A stretch of DNA of 64,000 nt from Thiothrix sp. (GCF_028714775.1 NZ_JAQTLS010000020.1:1-64000); one strand, 5' to 3'; counted from the stretch's first letter, positions 14,162 to 24,109 are shown. Numbers and translations are program-made. The notes: generated by a model from the sequence alone, not told the origin.

Positions 14162-14875
14162 TCAGAGTTCGCCCAGATAGGCTGCTTGTACGGCTGGGTC
14201 ATTCGCCAGTGTGTGGGATGCGCCGCTTAAGGTAATTTCGCCGTGTTCCATCACGTAACCACGCTGGCTGATGCCGAGTGCCAGCCGCACGTTCTGTTCC
14301 ACCAGCAAAATGGTGATGCCCTGTTTGGCAATGGTCTGGATGATGCCGTAAACCGTCTGCACCATGATCGGCGCTAAGCCCATGCTGGGTTCGTCGAGCA
14401 TCAGCAGTTTCGGTTTGGAGAGCATGGCGCGGGCAAGAGCCAGCATTTGCTGTTCACCGCCAGACAATAATCCGGCCTGTTGCTGGTGGCGTTCTGCCAG
14501 TCGTGGCAATAATGTGTAGATGTCGTCGATTTCACGCTGCACTGCTGCGCGGTCGGTGCGGTTGTACGCGCCCATCAGCAGGTTTTCCAGCACCGTCATG
14601 CGGGTGAAAATACCGCGTCCTTCCGGCACAAGCGCAAGGTTAAGTGTGGCAATCTGGTAGGCAGGCATTCCGTTGAGGCGCTTGCCATCAAACAGAATGT
14701 CGCCGGAAGTGGCAGGTAATAGGCCGCTCAAAGTCTTGAGCGTGGTGGTTTTGCCCGCACCGTTGGCTCCGATCAGGCACACGGTTTCGCCTTGTTGCAC
14801 CTCGAAATTGATGCCTTTGACGGCGCGGATGCTGTCGTAATTGACGCACAGGTTTTGTACGGAAAGCAGGCTCAT
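14162..14875 (-). CDS. livF: Branched-chain amino acid ABC transporter ATPase LivF
   Basis: This 237-aa ABC ATPase has Walker A GANGAGKTT, signature LSGGEQQM and Walker B LLMLDEPSMG, with the LivF-type ending (VMEHGEITLSG). It powers uptake of branched-chain amino acids with LivG. ATG 14875 overlaps the livG stop as ATGA, so the longer upstream frame is not used. It is the last gene of livK-H-M-G-F. Confidence 0.9.
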   Translation of the reverse strand: MSLLSVQNLCVNYDSIRAVKGINFEVQQGETVCLIGANGAGKTTTLKTLSGLLPATSGDILFDGKRLNGMPAYQIATLNLALVPEGRGIFTRMTVLENLLMGAYNRTDRAAVQREIDDIYTLLPRLAERHQQQAGLLSGGEQQMLALARAMLSKPKLLMLDEPSMGLAPIMVQTVYGIIQTIAKQGITILLVEQNVRLALGISQRGYVMEHGEITLSGASHTLANDPAVQAAYLGEL

Positions 14876-15642
14876 GCAGCGACCTCCCCACCCAGATAGG
14901 CAGCAATCACTTTGGGGTCGTGGCGTACTGTGTCGGGCGTGCCTTCGGCAATTTTTTCGCCGTAATCCAGCACCACCAAGCGATCGCAAATGCCCATCAC
15001 CAGTTTGACATCGTGTTCGATCAGCATCAGGGTCAAGCCTTCGTCGCGCAAGCTCACCATCAGGTCACGCAAGGCGTTCTTTTCATTGGGGTTCATGCCT
15101 GCGGCGGGTTCGTCCAGCGCCAGTAATTTGGGTTCGCTGGCTAATGCACGGGCGATTTCCAAGCGACGTTGGTCGCCGTAGGAAAGGTGTTTTGCCAGCG
15201 TGTGGGTATGCTTGCCGATGCCAACACGGTTGAGTAATTGCTGGGCGTAAGCCTCACAGTCGCGTTCTTCCTTGCGGTTGTGGGCGGTGTGCAGCAACGC
15301 CGCCAGTACGCCGGAGGTGGTGCGCGTATGCCGCCCTACCATCACGTTTTCCTGCGCGGTCATATTGTGGAACAGGCGGATATTCTGGAAAGTCCGCGCA
15401 AAACCCGCTTTGAGGATTTCATGCGGTTTGCGACGGTACAAGGACGTGCCAGCTAAATCAATCGCCCCCGTATCCGGCTGATAAAGCCCGGTCAGGGCAT
15501 TGAATAGCGTGGTTTTGCCCGCGCCATTGGGGCCGATGACACCGAAAATTTCACCTTTACGCACGGTAAAACTGACATCAGTCAGCGCCTTGATACCGCC
15601 AAAGTGTTTGGTCACGTTGGCAATGCGGAGTAAATCGCTCAT
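14872..15642 (-). CDS. livG: Branched-chain amino acid ABC transporter ATPase LivG
   Basis: This 256-aa ABC ATPase has Walker A GPNGAGKTT, a family-typical signature LSYGDQRRLEIARAL and Walker B LLALDEPAAGMNP. The long segment between Walker A and the signature (FARTFQNIRLFHNMTAQENV) is typical of LivG. It starts within the end of livM (ATGA overlap). Confidence 0.9.
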   Translation of the reverse strand: MSDLLRIANVTKHFGGIKALTDVSFTVRKGEIFGVIGPNGAGKTTLFNALTGLYQPDTGAIDLAGTSLYRRKPHEILKAGFARTFQNIRLFHNMTAQENVMVGRHTRTTSGVLAALLHTAHNRKEERDCEAYAQQLLNRVGIGKHTHTLAKHLSYGDQRRLEIARALASEPKLLALDEPAAGMNPNEKNALRDLMVSLRDEGLTLMLIEHDVKLVMGICDRLVVLDYGEKIAEGTPDTVRHDPKVIAAYLGGEVAA

Positions 15643-16718
15643 GCGGCATCCTCCGCAAATTCACGTTTGCGCTGTTTGGAAGGCAATAAGCCCGCCGGAC
15701 GGAACAGCATCATCATCACCAGCGCAATCCCGAACAGCAACATACGCAAATCCGCCGGGTCAATATACACCTGCCCAAACAGGACACGTTGTAAATCGCC
15801 GGTATAGCGCAAAGCTTCGGGAATCACCGTGACCAGAATCGCGCCGAGGATTACGCCGGGAATATTGCCCATGCCGCCCAGCACAATCATGGAAAGGATC
15901 ATGATGGATTCCATCAGGTTGAAACTTTCCGGGCTGACAAAACCTTGGAAGCTGGCAAATAAGCCGCCGCTCAAGCCGCCAAAGGTTGCCCCCATCGCAA
16001 ATGCCAACAGTTTGATATTACGGGTATTGATGCCTGCCGCTGCCGCTGCCATTTCATCTTCACGGATGGCGACCCATGCCCGCCCAATACGCGAATTTTC
16101 CAGCCGTACACACACGAATACCACCAGCGCTACACACAGTAGGAACAGGTAGTAATACAAATGTGGGGAGGATAGTGTTAGGCCAAGTACGTCCTGCGTT
16201 TTACCCAGCGAGAAGCCGAAAATCGACATCGGTTCAATCAGGGTAATGCCTTGCGGGCCGTTGGTGATATTGATTGGCGCGTTGAGGTTATTGATGAAAA
16301 TGCGGATGATTTCACCGAAACCCAGCGTCACGATGGCGAGGTAATCCCCGCGTAAACGCAAGGTCGGCGTACCCAGCAATACCCCAAACAGTGCCGCAAT
16401 CGCTGCACCCGCCGGTAATATAATCCAAAAGGGCAAATTCAGCCCAAACTGCGGAGAAGCCAGTAATGCCCAGCAATACGCACCCACCGCGTAAAAGGCC
16501 ACGTAGCCCAAATCCAATAAGCCAGCATAGCCAACCACGATGTTCAGCCCCAAAGCCAACATAATGTAGAGCAAGGCAAGGTCGATAATCCGCACCCACG
16601 ATTTGCCCAAGGAGGCTTCCACCAGAAACGGCAGTAACACCAATCCCAGCAATAACAGCGCGGCAGTCAGCCACACGCGGCTTTTGGCTTTACCCGTCAA
16701 AGTATCAAGCACGTTCAA
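15639..16718 (-). CDS. livM: Branched-chain amino acid ABC transporter permease LivM
   Basis: This 359-aa inner-membrane permease has about ten hydrophobic segments and the conserved LivM stretches YAGLLDLGYVAFYAVGAY and LRLRGDYLAIVTLGFGEI. The C-terminal EAA-like region precedes MMMLFRPAGLLP. The reading frame begins with TTG at 16718, 10 bases before the livH stop on the coding strand, with GGGGAG upstream. GTG 16712 is an alternative. Confidence 0.88.
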   Translation of the reverse strand: MNVLDTLTGKAKSRVWLTAALLLLGLVLLPFLVEASLGKSWVRIIDLALLYIMLALGLNIVVGYAGLLDLGYVAFYAVGAYCWALLASPQFGLNLPFWIILPAGAAIAALFGVLLGTPTLRLRGDYLAIVTLGFGEIIRIFINNLNAPINITNGPQGITLIEPMSIFGFSLGKTQDVLGLTLSSPHLYYYLFLLCVALVVFVCVRLENSRIGRAWVAIREDEMAAAAAGINTRNIKLLAFAMGATFGGLSGGLFASFQGFVSPESFNLMESIMILSMIVLGGMGNIPGVILGAILVTVIPEALRYTGDLQRVLFGQVYIDPADLRMLLFGIALVMMMLFRPAGLLPSKQRKREFAEDAA

Positions 16719-17637
16719 CGCTTTTACTCCCCAACAAGCCCGATGGTTTCAGCGTCAACACCAGAATCAGCACCATGAAGGCGAAAATGTCCTGATAATG
16801 GCTTCCCAAAAAACCACCTGTCAAATCACCGATGTAACCCGCGCCCAAGGCTTCGATCACACCCAGCAATAAGCCGCCCAGCATTGCGCCTGCAAGGTTG
16901 CCAATGCCACCTAATACGGCTGCTGAAAACGCTTTCAAGCCCAATAAAAAGCCCATGTAATAATGGGCTTGTCCGTAATTGGCGCTGACCATGACACCCG
17001 CAATAGCCGCCAGTGCTGAGCCAATAATGAAGGTGGCGGAAATTACTGCGTTGACATTTACGCCCATCAATTGCGCCACCGCTGGTGCTTGCGCGGTCGC
17101 CCGCATTGCACGCCCCAGCCGGGTGCGGTTGACCAGTATGACCAAGCCCGCCATGATTGCTACGGTCAGTACCAGAATGGCAATTTGCACATCAGTAATG
17201 GATGCCCCCAAGATTTCATGCCGCCCTTGTGGTAACAGCGTGGTGGGGAAGGCGATGTATTGCTTGCCCCAGATCAGCATTGCCACGTTTTGCAACACAA
17301 TGGAAATGCCAATCGCGGTAATCAGTGGCGCAAGCCGTGGGGCATGGCGTAACGGGCGGTAAGCCACCCGTTCGATGCTGTAACCCAGCAACATACACGC
17401 CGGAATCGCTACCAGCAGCCCGGTCAAAACAATCACGATGCCGGGCAAATCCGGCGCTACCCCAAACAATGCCCCGATGACCGCCAGCGCGATCATTGAC
17501 CCCATCATGGTGGTTTCGCCGTGGGCGAAGTTGATCAGTTCCAGAATGCCGTAAACCAGCGTGTAGCCCAGTGCTACCAGTGCGTACACGCTGCCCAGCA
17601 CCAGTCCATTGATAAGCTGCTGTGCGAAAATATCCAT
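16705..17637 (-). CDS. livH: Branched-chain amino acid ABC transporter permease LivH
   Basis: This 310-aa permease has the typical LivH opening (QQLINGLVLGSVYALVALGY, then INFAHGETTMMG) and GLKAFSAAVLGGIGNLAGAM near the C-terminus. ATG 17637 is chosen because it overlaps the livK stop by one base, and the family starts a few residues before QQLINGL. It pairs with LivM in the membrane. Confidence 0.9.
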   Translation of the reverse strand: MDIFAQQLINGLVLGSVYALVALGYTLVYGILELINFAHGETTMMGSMIALAVIGALFGVAPDLPGIVIVLTGLLVAIPACMLLGYSIERVAYRPLRHAPRLAPLITAIGISIVLQNVAMLIWGKQYIAFPTTLLPQGRHEILGASITDVQIAILVLTVAIMAGLVILVNRTRLGRAMRATAQAPAVAQLMGVNVNAVISATFIIGSALAAIAGVMVSANYGQAHYYMGFLLGLKAFSAAVLGGIGNLAGAMLGGLLLGVIEALGAGYIGDLTGGFLGSHYQDIFAFMVLILVLTLKPSGLLGSKSVERA

Positions 17638-18788
17638 TAGGGCTGAACCGTTTCCAATGTTTCCCACTTACCACCTTGCACTTTGTACAGGGTGATTGGC
17701 CCAGAAGTCAGGTCGCCTTTGGCATCGAAACTGATTTTGCCCGTCACGCCTTCGTAGCTGGTTTTCGCCAGTTCCGGCAGATATTTGGCAGGGTCAGTGG
17801 AATCTGCGCGTTTCATGGCATCGACCATCACGTAGGCAGCGTCGTAAGCATACGGTGCGTACAACTGGATTTGCCCGTATTTGGCTTCAAACTTTTGTTT
17901 GAAATCCGTACCTTTGGGCATTTTGTCCAACGGCAGGCCGGGGATGGAGGCAATCGCACCTTCCGCATCTGCGCCCGCGAGTTCAATGAATTTCGGGGTT
18001 TGCATCCCGTCACCGCCGAGCAATTGCGCGGTCATGCCTAATTGGCGCATTTGCTTGTTGATCGGGGCCGCTTGTGGATCCATGCCGCCGAAGAAAATCA
18101 CGTCCGGCGCTTTACCCTTGATGGAGGTCAGGATGGCGGAAAAATCGCTGGCCTTGTCGTTGGTGTGTTCCACTGCCACGACTTCAGCGCCAGCGGCTTT
18201 CGCGGCTTTTTCCACTTCGGCTGCCAAACCTTGCCCGTAAGCGGTTTGGTCATCAATGATGGCAACTTTCTTGCCCAGCTTCGCGGCGTAAGCACCCAAT
18301 ACTTTACCTTGCTGTTCGTCGTTGGTCATGACGCGGTAAGCGGTCTTAAAGCCTTGGGCGGTATATTTGATGGCGGTAGCGGAAGGGGAGATTTGCGGGA
18401 TGTTGTTGTCGGAATAGATTTTGGCGGCGGGGATGGTTGCACCGGAGTTCAAATGTCCAATAACCCCGACGATACCTGCGTCAACCATGCGTTGCGCGAC
18501 GATGGTGGCGGTTTTGGGGTCGGCTTGGTCGTCTTCGCTCATCACTTCAAAGGTAACGGGTTTGCCACCGATCACGGGTTTGCTGGCATTGATTTCGTCA
18601 ATCGCCAAACGGGCGCCGTTGTCATTGTCTTTACCGATGTGGGCTTGTGGGCCAGTCAGGGGGGAGGATTGCCCAATTTTGACCGGGCCATTGCCGCCAG
18701 CGGCAGCGCCTTCTTTTTTATCGCCACAGGCGGAAACGGTAAGGCCAACAGCCAAGGCAATGCTGAGTGCGAGCAAGGATGATTTCAT
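17637..18788 (-). CDS. Branched-chain amino acid-binding lipoprotein LivK/LivJ-like
   Basis: This 383-aa solute-binding protein (Leu/Ile/Val-binding family) has a lipoprotein signal with the lipid Cys at 21 (LTVSAC), so it is membrane-tethered rather than free as in E. coli. Conserved parts are IGQSSPLTGPQAHIGKD, VIGHLNSGATIPAAKIYSD and SYEGVTGKISFDAKGD. It is the first gene of the operon livK-H-M-G-F. Substrate preference among branched-chain amino acids cannot be read from the sequence. Confidence 0.88.
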   Translation of the reverse strand: MKSSLLALSIALAVGLTVSACGDKKEGAAAGGNGPVKIGQSSPLTGPQAHIGKDNDNGARLAIDEINASKPVIGGKPVTFEVMSEDDQADPKTATIVAQRMVDAGIVGVIGHLNSGATIPAAKIYSDNNIPQISPSATAIKYTAQGFKTAYRVMTNDEQQGKVLGAYAAKLGKKVAIIDDQTAYGQGLAAEVEKAAKAAGAEVVAVEHTNDKASDFSAILTSIKGKAPDVIFFGGMDPQAAPINKQMRQLGMTAQLLGGDGMQTPKFIELAGADAEGAIASIPGLPLDKMPKGTDFKQKFEAKYGQIQLYAPYAYDAAYVMVDAMKRADSTDPAKYLPELAKTSYEGVTGKISFDAKGDLTSGPITLYKVQGGKWETLETVQP

Positions 18789-18831
18789 GTTGCGTGTTCC
18801 TCGAAGTTTCTGGTTTTTTGATTTTAGCCAA

Positions 18832-19314
18832 TTAATGGCGTTTCATGATACGGTCTTTTTCACGTCCCCAATCACGGGCTTTTTCGGTGTCACGTTTGTC
18901 GTGCTGCTGCTTGCCTTTGCCTAAGCCAATTTCGAGCTTCACCCGGTTATTTTTCCAGTACATCGCCAACGGAACAACGGCGTAACCTTTGCGGTCAACG
19001 GCGACATTGATCTTGAAAATTTCATTGCCGTGCAGCAGCAGCTTACGGGTACGCACGGAATCCGGGATGATGTGGGTGGAAGCTGACAGCAAGGCGCTGA
19101 TGTGCGCCCCGAACAAAAACATTTCGCCCTTGTCTTGGATCACATAGCTTTCTTTGAGTTGGACGCGCCCTTCGCGCAGGCTTTTGACTTCCCAACCTTG
19201 CAGAACCATCCCCGCCTCGTAGGTTTGCTCAATGTAATAGTCGTGCCGTGCCTGTTTGTTCAGGGCAATGGTTTTCTGACCGGGAGTGCTTTTCTTCTTG
19301 GGTGTCTTTGCCAT
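18832..19314 (-). CDS. smpB: SsrA-binding protein SmpB
   Basis: This 160-aa protein binds tmRNA and is needed for trans-translation. Family motifs: [33 protein letters not shown], the [21 protein letters not shown] strand, and the C-terminal tail [23 protein letters not shown] 19314 is chosen because the family begins with a short Lys-rich N-terminus. The gene is divergent from the UbiH-family gene with 89 bases between starts. No tmRNA gene is seen in the window. Confidence 0.95.
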   Translation of the reverse strand: MAKTPKKKSTPGQKTIALNKQARHDYYIEQTYEAGMVLQGWEVKSLREGRVQLKESYVIQDKGEMFLFGAHISALLSASTHIIPDSVRTRKLLLHGNEIFKINVAVDRKGYAVVPLAMYWKNNRVKLEIGLGKGKQQHDKRDTEKARDWGREKDRIMKRH

Positions 19315-19403
19315 GATTTTTGAAAAGGGTGTTACGTAAAATGTGGAATGATAACCGGAACGGCGTAGAATTGCTTCGATTCCTTGACTGCCAGAGAACA
19401 ACA

Positions 19404-20567
19404 ATGCAATACGACGTAATCATCGCCGGAGGCGGCATGGTCGGCTCCACACTCGCGTGCTTGCTGGGCAAGGCGGGTAAGCGTGTTGCGGTGCTGGAAG
19501 CGCACGAACCGCCGCCATTTTCCCCTGCTGACCCTTACGACCTGCGCGTTTCCGCGATTAGCCGCGCCTCGCAACGGGCATTGGCGCAAGCAGGTGCATG
19601 GGAAGGTGTGGTTGCCCGCCGTGCTTGCGCGTATGAGGTCATGCAAGTGTGGGATGCGACCGGCGACGGGGAAATCCGTTTCGATGCTGCCGATTTGGGC
19701 GAGCCGGATTTGGGGCACATCGTCGAAAACCGCATGATCCAATTGGCTTTGCTGGATGCGATCCGCGCCCTTGATGGTGTTGACCTGTATTGCCCCGACA
19801 AACTGGCGGCATTCACAGTGGATGAAACCAGCGTTAGCGTAACCTTAGACAGCGGCAAAACCTTACAAGCAGAATTATTGGTAGGGGCGGATGGCGCACA
19901 ATCGAAAGTCCGCCAACTCGCAGGCATCGGGCTGGAAACCAACGATTACGGGCAAAAAGGCTTGGTGTGCGTGGTGCAAGCCGAGTTGCCGCACCAAGAA
20001 ACCGCATGGCAACGTTTCATGCCGACAGGGCCGCTGGCGTTTTTACCGCTGGGCGATGGCTCTTGTTCCATCGTGTGGACTTTGCCCGCCGACCGCGCCG
20101 ATGCGATGGTGCAGAAAAGCGAAGCGGATTTCTGCCTCGAATTGGCCGCCGCACTGGATCATCGTTTGGGCGGAATCACGGCAGTAGGTGAACGTGCGGC
20201 CTTTTCCCTGCGAGGTCGCCATGCCGAACCTTATATCCAAGAACGGCTCGCACTGGTCGGCGATGCTGCACATACGATTCATCCATTAGCGGGGCAGGGC
20301 GTAAACCTCGGTATTAAAGATGCGCTGGAATTGGCAAACCAACTCGTTCGCGCCTCCGGCGACCTTGGCAGTGAGAAAGTATTACGCGCCTACGAACGCG
20401 CCCGCCGTGGAGACAATGTGCTGACCCAGAAAGCGATGGAAGGCTTCCGCCTGCTATTCTGTAACACCTTGACACCGTGGAAAATCCTGCGCAATTCTGG
20501 GTTATCTATCATGAACCGCATGGGTTTCCTAAAATACGAAATCGCCAAGAAAGCGATGGGCATTTAA
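19404..20567 (+). CDS. UbiH/UbiF/VisC-family FAD hydroxylase
   Basis: This 387-aa flavoprotein monooxygenase probably hydroxylates a ring position in ubiquinone synthesis. The N-terminal FAD motif is [16 protein letters not shown], and the second FAD motif [20 protein letters not shown] is near residues 283-302. The latter is diagnostic for the Ubi hydroxylases. Which of UbiH, UbiI or UbiF it represents cannot be settled by eye. ATG 19404 is chosen because the FAD motif begins a few residues later. Confidence 0.85.
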   Translation: MQYDVIIAGGGMVGSTLACLLGKAGKRVAVLEAHEPPPFSPADPYDLRVSAISRASQRALAQAGAWEGVVARRACAYEVMQVWDATGDGEIRFDAADLGEPDLGHIVENRMIQLALLDAIRALDGVDLYCPDKLAAFTVDETSVSVTLDSGKTLQAELLVGADGAQSKVRQLAGIGLETNDYGQKGLVCVVQAELPHQETAWQRFMPTGPLAFLPLGDGSCSIVWTLPADRADAMVQKSEADFCLELAAALDHRLGGITAVGERAAFSLRGRHAEPYIQERLALVGDAAHTIHPLAGQGVNLGIKDALELANQLVRASGDLGSEKVLRAYERARRGDNVLTQKAMEGFRLLFCNTLTPWKILRNSGLSIMNRMGFLKYEIAKKAMGI

Positions 20568-20583
20568 ACGCTGGAGGATTTTC

Positions 20584-21489
20584 ATGAAACAACTTTCTCG
20601 CTGGGCAAGCATTGCCGCATTCACGTTATTTAGCGCCTTTTCTGCCGTGCAGGCGGAAGAAGTGATTGCCAAACAAGGTGACATTACCTTGCGCGGCGAC
20701 CTGTCATTGGCAGAGGGTAAAACTACCAAAGACGGTGTGATCCTCATGTTGCACGGCACATTGGCGCACAACCAAATGGAAATCATGCAGTCATTGGCAG
20801 GTTTGCTGAAGGAAAGCGGCTATAACACCCTCAATATCAACCTCAGTTTTGGCATCGACAAGCGCCCATCCGCGATGCTTGATTGCACCATTGAGCACAA
20901 ACATAAACACGAAGACGCAGTTGCCGAACTCGATACATGGATGAATTGGCTGAAAGCACAAGGTGCGAGCAAAGTAGTGCTGCTGGGACATTCGCGCGGT
21001 GGCAACCAAGTGTCGTGGTACGCAGCGGAAAAAGATTCCGACCTGTTGGAAAAAGTCGTCGCCATTGCTCCCGCAACGTGGGATGCCGGAAACGCTGCCA
21101 AAGAATACGAAGAGCGTTACACAAAACCGTTGGCGGATGTATTGGGCGAAGCGCAGAAATTGGTCGATGCAGGCAAGGGCGATACCGTCATGGACTTGCC
21201 CGGTTTTGTTTATTGCGAAAAAGCGAAAGCTACGGCGGCAGCTTTCGTCTCTTACTATAAGGATGATGAACGCAAAAATACCCCTAGCCTGCTGCCTAAA
21301 ATCAAAAAGCCTATGCTGATAGCAAGGGGTTCGGCGGATGAGGTTGTGGCTGATTTGCCTGCCAAATTGGAAAAGGTGAAGCAGGATAATTTGACCGTGG
21401 AAACCATTGACGGCGCTGACCACTTCTTCCTAGACTTGTACGCTGATGAATTGGCGGAAAAAATTGTCACCTTTGTTGGCTGGAAATAA
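20584..21489 (+). CDS. Secreted alpha/beta hydrolase
   Basis: This 301-aa protein has a signal peptide (cleavage after VQA near residue 24) and an alpha/beta-hydrolase core. LMLHGTLAHN forms the oxyanion region, the nucleophile Ser lies in LLGHSRGGNQ (about 137), and the His in DGADHFFLD (about 279). The acid is probably the Asp in ARGSADEVV. It may hydrolyse esters or peptides in the periplasm; the substrate is unknown. It follows the Ubi gene after 16 bases with GGAGG upstream. Confidence 0.8.
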   Translation: MKQLSRWASIAAFTLFSAFSAVQAEEVIAKQGDITLRGDLSLAEGKTTKDGVILMLHGTLAHNQMEIMQSLAGLLKESGYNTLNINLSFGIDKRPSAMLDCTIEHKHKHEDAVAELDTWMNWLKAQGASKVVLLGHSRGGNQVSWYAAEKDSDLLEKVVAIAPATWDAGNAAKEYEERYTKPLADVLGEAQKLVDAGKGDTVMDLPGFVYCEKAKATAAAFVSYYKDDERKNTPSLLPKIKKPMLIARGSADEVVADLPAKLEKVKQDNLTVETIDGADHFFLDLYADELAEKIVTFVGWK

Positions 21490-21506
21490 CGCCTGACGCT
21501 TTGTCG

Positions 21507-21528
21507 CAGAGAACCCACCAGTTCTCTG
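21507..21528. terminator. Hairpin after the alpha/beta hydrolase gene
   Basis: CAGAGAAC-CCACCA-GTTCTCTG is a perfect 8-bp stem. No T-run follows, so it may act as a transcript 3' end or a weak terminator. Confidence 0.4.
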
Positions 21529-21597
21529 TGGCGCGTACAAGCTACGTTGATGTGGCCTACAATTTAAGAATAATGACTTTAACAAAGAGGCTTGCCG

Positions 21598-23226
21598 ATG
21601 AAACGTTTACTCGCTTTACTTCTGATTACTTCTTGTATTACTGCTTGTGCTTGGTTGCCGGGGCAGGCGCAAGAAACGCCAGCGCCAAACCCTATCACCA
21701 AACGGGCTAGCATCCTTGTCATCAATGATATTTACCGACTTGATAACTTGCCCTACGTGCGCAGTCTGAGGGCTGCGCTGGAAGAAAAGGAGGGTGATGT
21801 CCTGCTGTTACATGCAGGCGACTTTCTGTTCCCTTCGCTCTTGAGCCAGCGCTACGATGGCGAGCAGATGGTCAATGTGCTGAGCTATCTGGATGGCGAT
21901 GGCAAAGCCTTTGACGAACGCATGTTCATTACCTTCGGCAACCACGAGTTCGAGAAGGGTAAGTTGAAACACGCCGAGATGCTGCAAAAGCGTATCACCG
22001 AATCGCAGTTCGCGTGGTTGGGGACGAATGTGGAGTTCCGCGAAATTTCACCGGGGCGGCGCATGGTGCAGGCCGATAACTTGCTGCCGAGCAAAATCCT
22101 GACGGTGAATGGCATGAAAGTTGGCATAGTGAGTGCAACGACGGATGTAAAAGGGGCAGATTACATCCAGCGTTTCATTCCGCCACAAGAAGCTGTGCGC
22201 AATGTTACCCGTGAATTGCGCAAACAGGGGGCGGAAGTTGTGATTGCTGTGACTCACCAAACCGTGCAGGAAGATAAAGATTTGCTCACGGCCTTGGGTG
22301 ACGATGCCCCTGACCTGATTGCAGGCGGGCACGAACATGAACGCCAAAGTTTACAGGTTAACGGGCGGCGCATTGTCAAAGCCGATGCGGATGCCGTCAG
22401 TGCTACCATTGTGCGTTTGAGTGTGACGGGCAGCAAACTGCCACAAGCATCGCTGGAATTTGTTGATTTACCCGGCAAGTACGCTGCCGACAGCACCGTG
22501 CAGCAGCAAGTTACCCATTGGGAGAACCGCTTTGGGCAGGAATACTGCGCGGAAAAGAATGCCCCGGCAGATTGCTTGGCTAGCGTGTTGGGCAAGACAC
22601 AAGTGGAATTGAAGGCCGAAGAACTGACTATCCGTCGCTTTGAAACCAATATCGGCGACTGGCTGGTGGATATTGCCCGTGAACAATTTGCTGCACAGGG
22701 CGCACAAGTGGCGTTCCTCAATTCCGGCGGGATGCGCTTAAACCAAAATATCCCCGCAGGTGACATTACCCGCAAACACATTGATACCCTATTCGGCTAC
22801 CCAGCACGCTTGGTGATGCTCAAATTGACAGGCAAGCAACTGCAAGCCGTGGTTGACCGTTCCATCCAAGCGTGGACAGGTAACGGGCATTGGCTGCAAA
22901 TCAGCGGTTTCGCCTTCCGCCACAACCCCGATAAAGGCACGGCAGAAGACCTCAGCCTCATCACCCCGCAAGGTCTGCGCCCGGTCAAGCCGGATGAAAC
23001 CATCTATGCGGTAACGGGCGATTACCTAATCGACAGCAGCGGCGACCAAGACGGTTACACCATGCTCAGCGACAAACTGATTGTCGATCCTGCTCAACCG
23101 CGCATCGAACTCAAGGATCAAGTGGTAAAAGCCTTGCAACAAGCAGGCAGCACAGGCATTGCACCTAAGGTCGAAGGGCGGATATGCAATACTGCCGTGA
23201 AAGGTTCCCCCTGTTTGCTGGACTAA
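21598..23226 (+). CDS. 5'-nucleotidase-family metallophosphoesterase lipoprotein
   Basis: This 542-aa exported protein has a lipoprotein-like signal (LLITSCITACAW). The N-terminal metallophosphoesterase domain has metal-site motifs GDFLFPS, GNHEFEKG (about 114), VTHQT and GGHEHE (about 242). The C-terminal 5'-nucleotidase domain has the substrate-side GGMRLNQNIPAGDIT and FGYPARLVMLKLTGKQL. The first metal motif reads NDIYRLD, with Tyr where UshA has His. It probably hydrolyses nucleotides or similar phosphoesters at the outer side of the cell. ATG 21598 follows AAGAGG. Confidence 0.85.
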   Translation: MKRLLALLLITSCITACAWLPGQAQETPAPNPITKRASILVINDIYRLDNLPYVRSLRAALEEKEGDVLLLHAGDFLFPSLLSQRYDGEQMVNVLSYLDGDGKAFDERMFITFGNHEFEKGKLKHAEMLQKRITESQFAWLGTNVEFREISPGRRMVQADNLLPSKILTVNGMKVGIVSATTDVKGADYIQRFIPPQEAVRNVTRELRKQGAEVVIAVTHQTVQEDKDLLTALGDDAPDLIAGGHEHERQSLQVNGRRIVKADADAVSATIVRLSVTGSKLPQASLEFVDLPGKYAADSTVQQQVTHWENRFGQEYCAEKNAPADCLASVLGKTQVELKAEELTIRRFETNIGDWLVDIAREQFAAQGAQVAFLNSGGMRLNQNIPAGDITRKHIDTLFGYPARLVMLKLTGKQLQAVVDRSIQAWTGNGHWLQISGFAFRHNPDKGTAEDLSLITPQGLRPVKPDETIYAVTGDYLIDSSGDQDGYTMLSDKLIVDPAQPRIELKDQVVKALQQAGSTGIAPKVEGRICNTAVKGSPCLLD

Positions 23227-23795
23227 CTTTTGCCTTCCAATAGCCCCAACCGCACCAGCACCTTCTTATAGGTGCTGAGGGTTTCCGGCATCAATACGCG
23301 CTGGATGTAGTCCAGTGCCCACTTGCGGTCACGTGGCCCTAGGCTTTCGGCGATGAAGTTGGCGAACGCAAGGCTCATGGAAAACCCCGGTTCTTGCCCG
23401 ACTTTTCCCCATGTGGTTTCGGCATAATCCGCCATGCGCTGATTAAGCTTATTGATGAACGGGTTGCGGTAATCGCCGGGGCCACCGAAGTCGCGGGCAT
23501 TATCTTGTACGTGGTCGGCAATTTTGACGGCAAAGCTGCTGACTAGCGTGCTGCGGTCTTCATCGTTCAGCACGTCATAGGCGATGCGGTCGAGGATGTG
23601 GATCATGAACGCCATGATTTCTTCCATTACCATCACTCGCTGCATCTGGGTATCGGTCTGGAAATTCTCGTTTTCGATTTCCAGCAATGCCTTCATGCCG
23701 ATCTTCCACGCATTGAAGGCCAGCACGCTGACGGTATCTTCCAGCGAAACTTCACGTTCCTGCTTGCTCCATTTGGTGTTCAGGCGTATGCGCAC
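23223..23795 (-). CDS. Conserved hypothetical protein, 190 aa
   Basis: No family is recognised. The sequence is soluble and almost wholly helical, with a short beta start (MRIRLNTKW). Its stop overlaps that of the convergent phosphoesterase gene by 4 bases. Notable stretches are MEEIMAFMIHILDRIAYDVL and RDRKWALDYIQRVLMP. Neither a signal peptide nor a membrane segment is present. Confidence 0.65.
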   Translation of the reverse strand: MRIRLNTKWSKQEREVSLEDTVSVLAFNAWKIGMKALLEIENENFQTDTQMQRVMVMEEIMAFMIHILDRIAYDVLNDEDRSTLVSSFAVKIADHVQDNARDFGGPGDYRNPFINKLNQRMADYAETTWGKVGQEPGFSMSLAFANFIAESLGPRDRKWALDYIQRVLMPETLSTYKKVLVRLGLLEGKS

Positions 23796-24109
23796 TTGGG
23801 GTTTCCTCTCTCAAAACATAAACTGGAGGGCATTATAGTGGCAGTGCCTGCGGGAATGCGAATACAGCCACATGATTGAGCTTTCTTCCCCTTATCAGCT
23901 ATCATTGCCGCGCTTGCACGTCAGGGTGGTGGGTTGAACCTGAAATCCTTGCCGGACTTCAGTCTGGCCTGCCGCTAGACTTAGCGCTTAGCCTGTTGAA
24001 ATAAAAAGCAATCTACCGTTTGTCTATTTTTCATGCTTGTAATCGGTAGATGATGTGGCATTTTTGCAACATCTGGGCTAAACTTTGTAGCGTAATTGCA
24101 AAAAAGCTG
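23796..24109. other. Structured non-coding region upstream of the porin gene
   Basis: No gene is supported here. Two foldable sequences stand out. GCCGGAC-TTCA-GTCTGGC lies near 23950-23968, and the perfect 8-bp inverted repeat ATCTACCG (24011-24018) / CGGTAGAT (24044-24051) has a 25-base loop. They could belong to a small RNA or a regulatory leader, but no known RNA family is recognised. Confidence 0.4.

Noticed and set aside
23890..24060. 6S RNA, 4.5S RNA or tmRNA
   Set aside because: The conserved cores of these RNAs, such as the tmRNA tag region or the SRP GGAAG/AGCA loop, are not visible.
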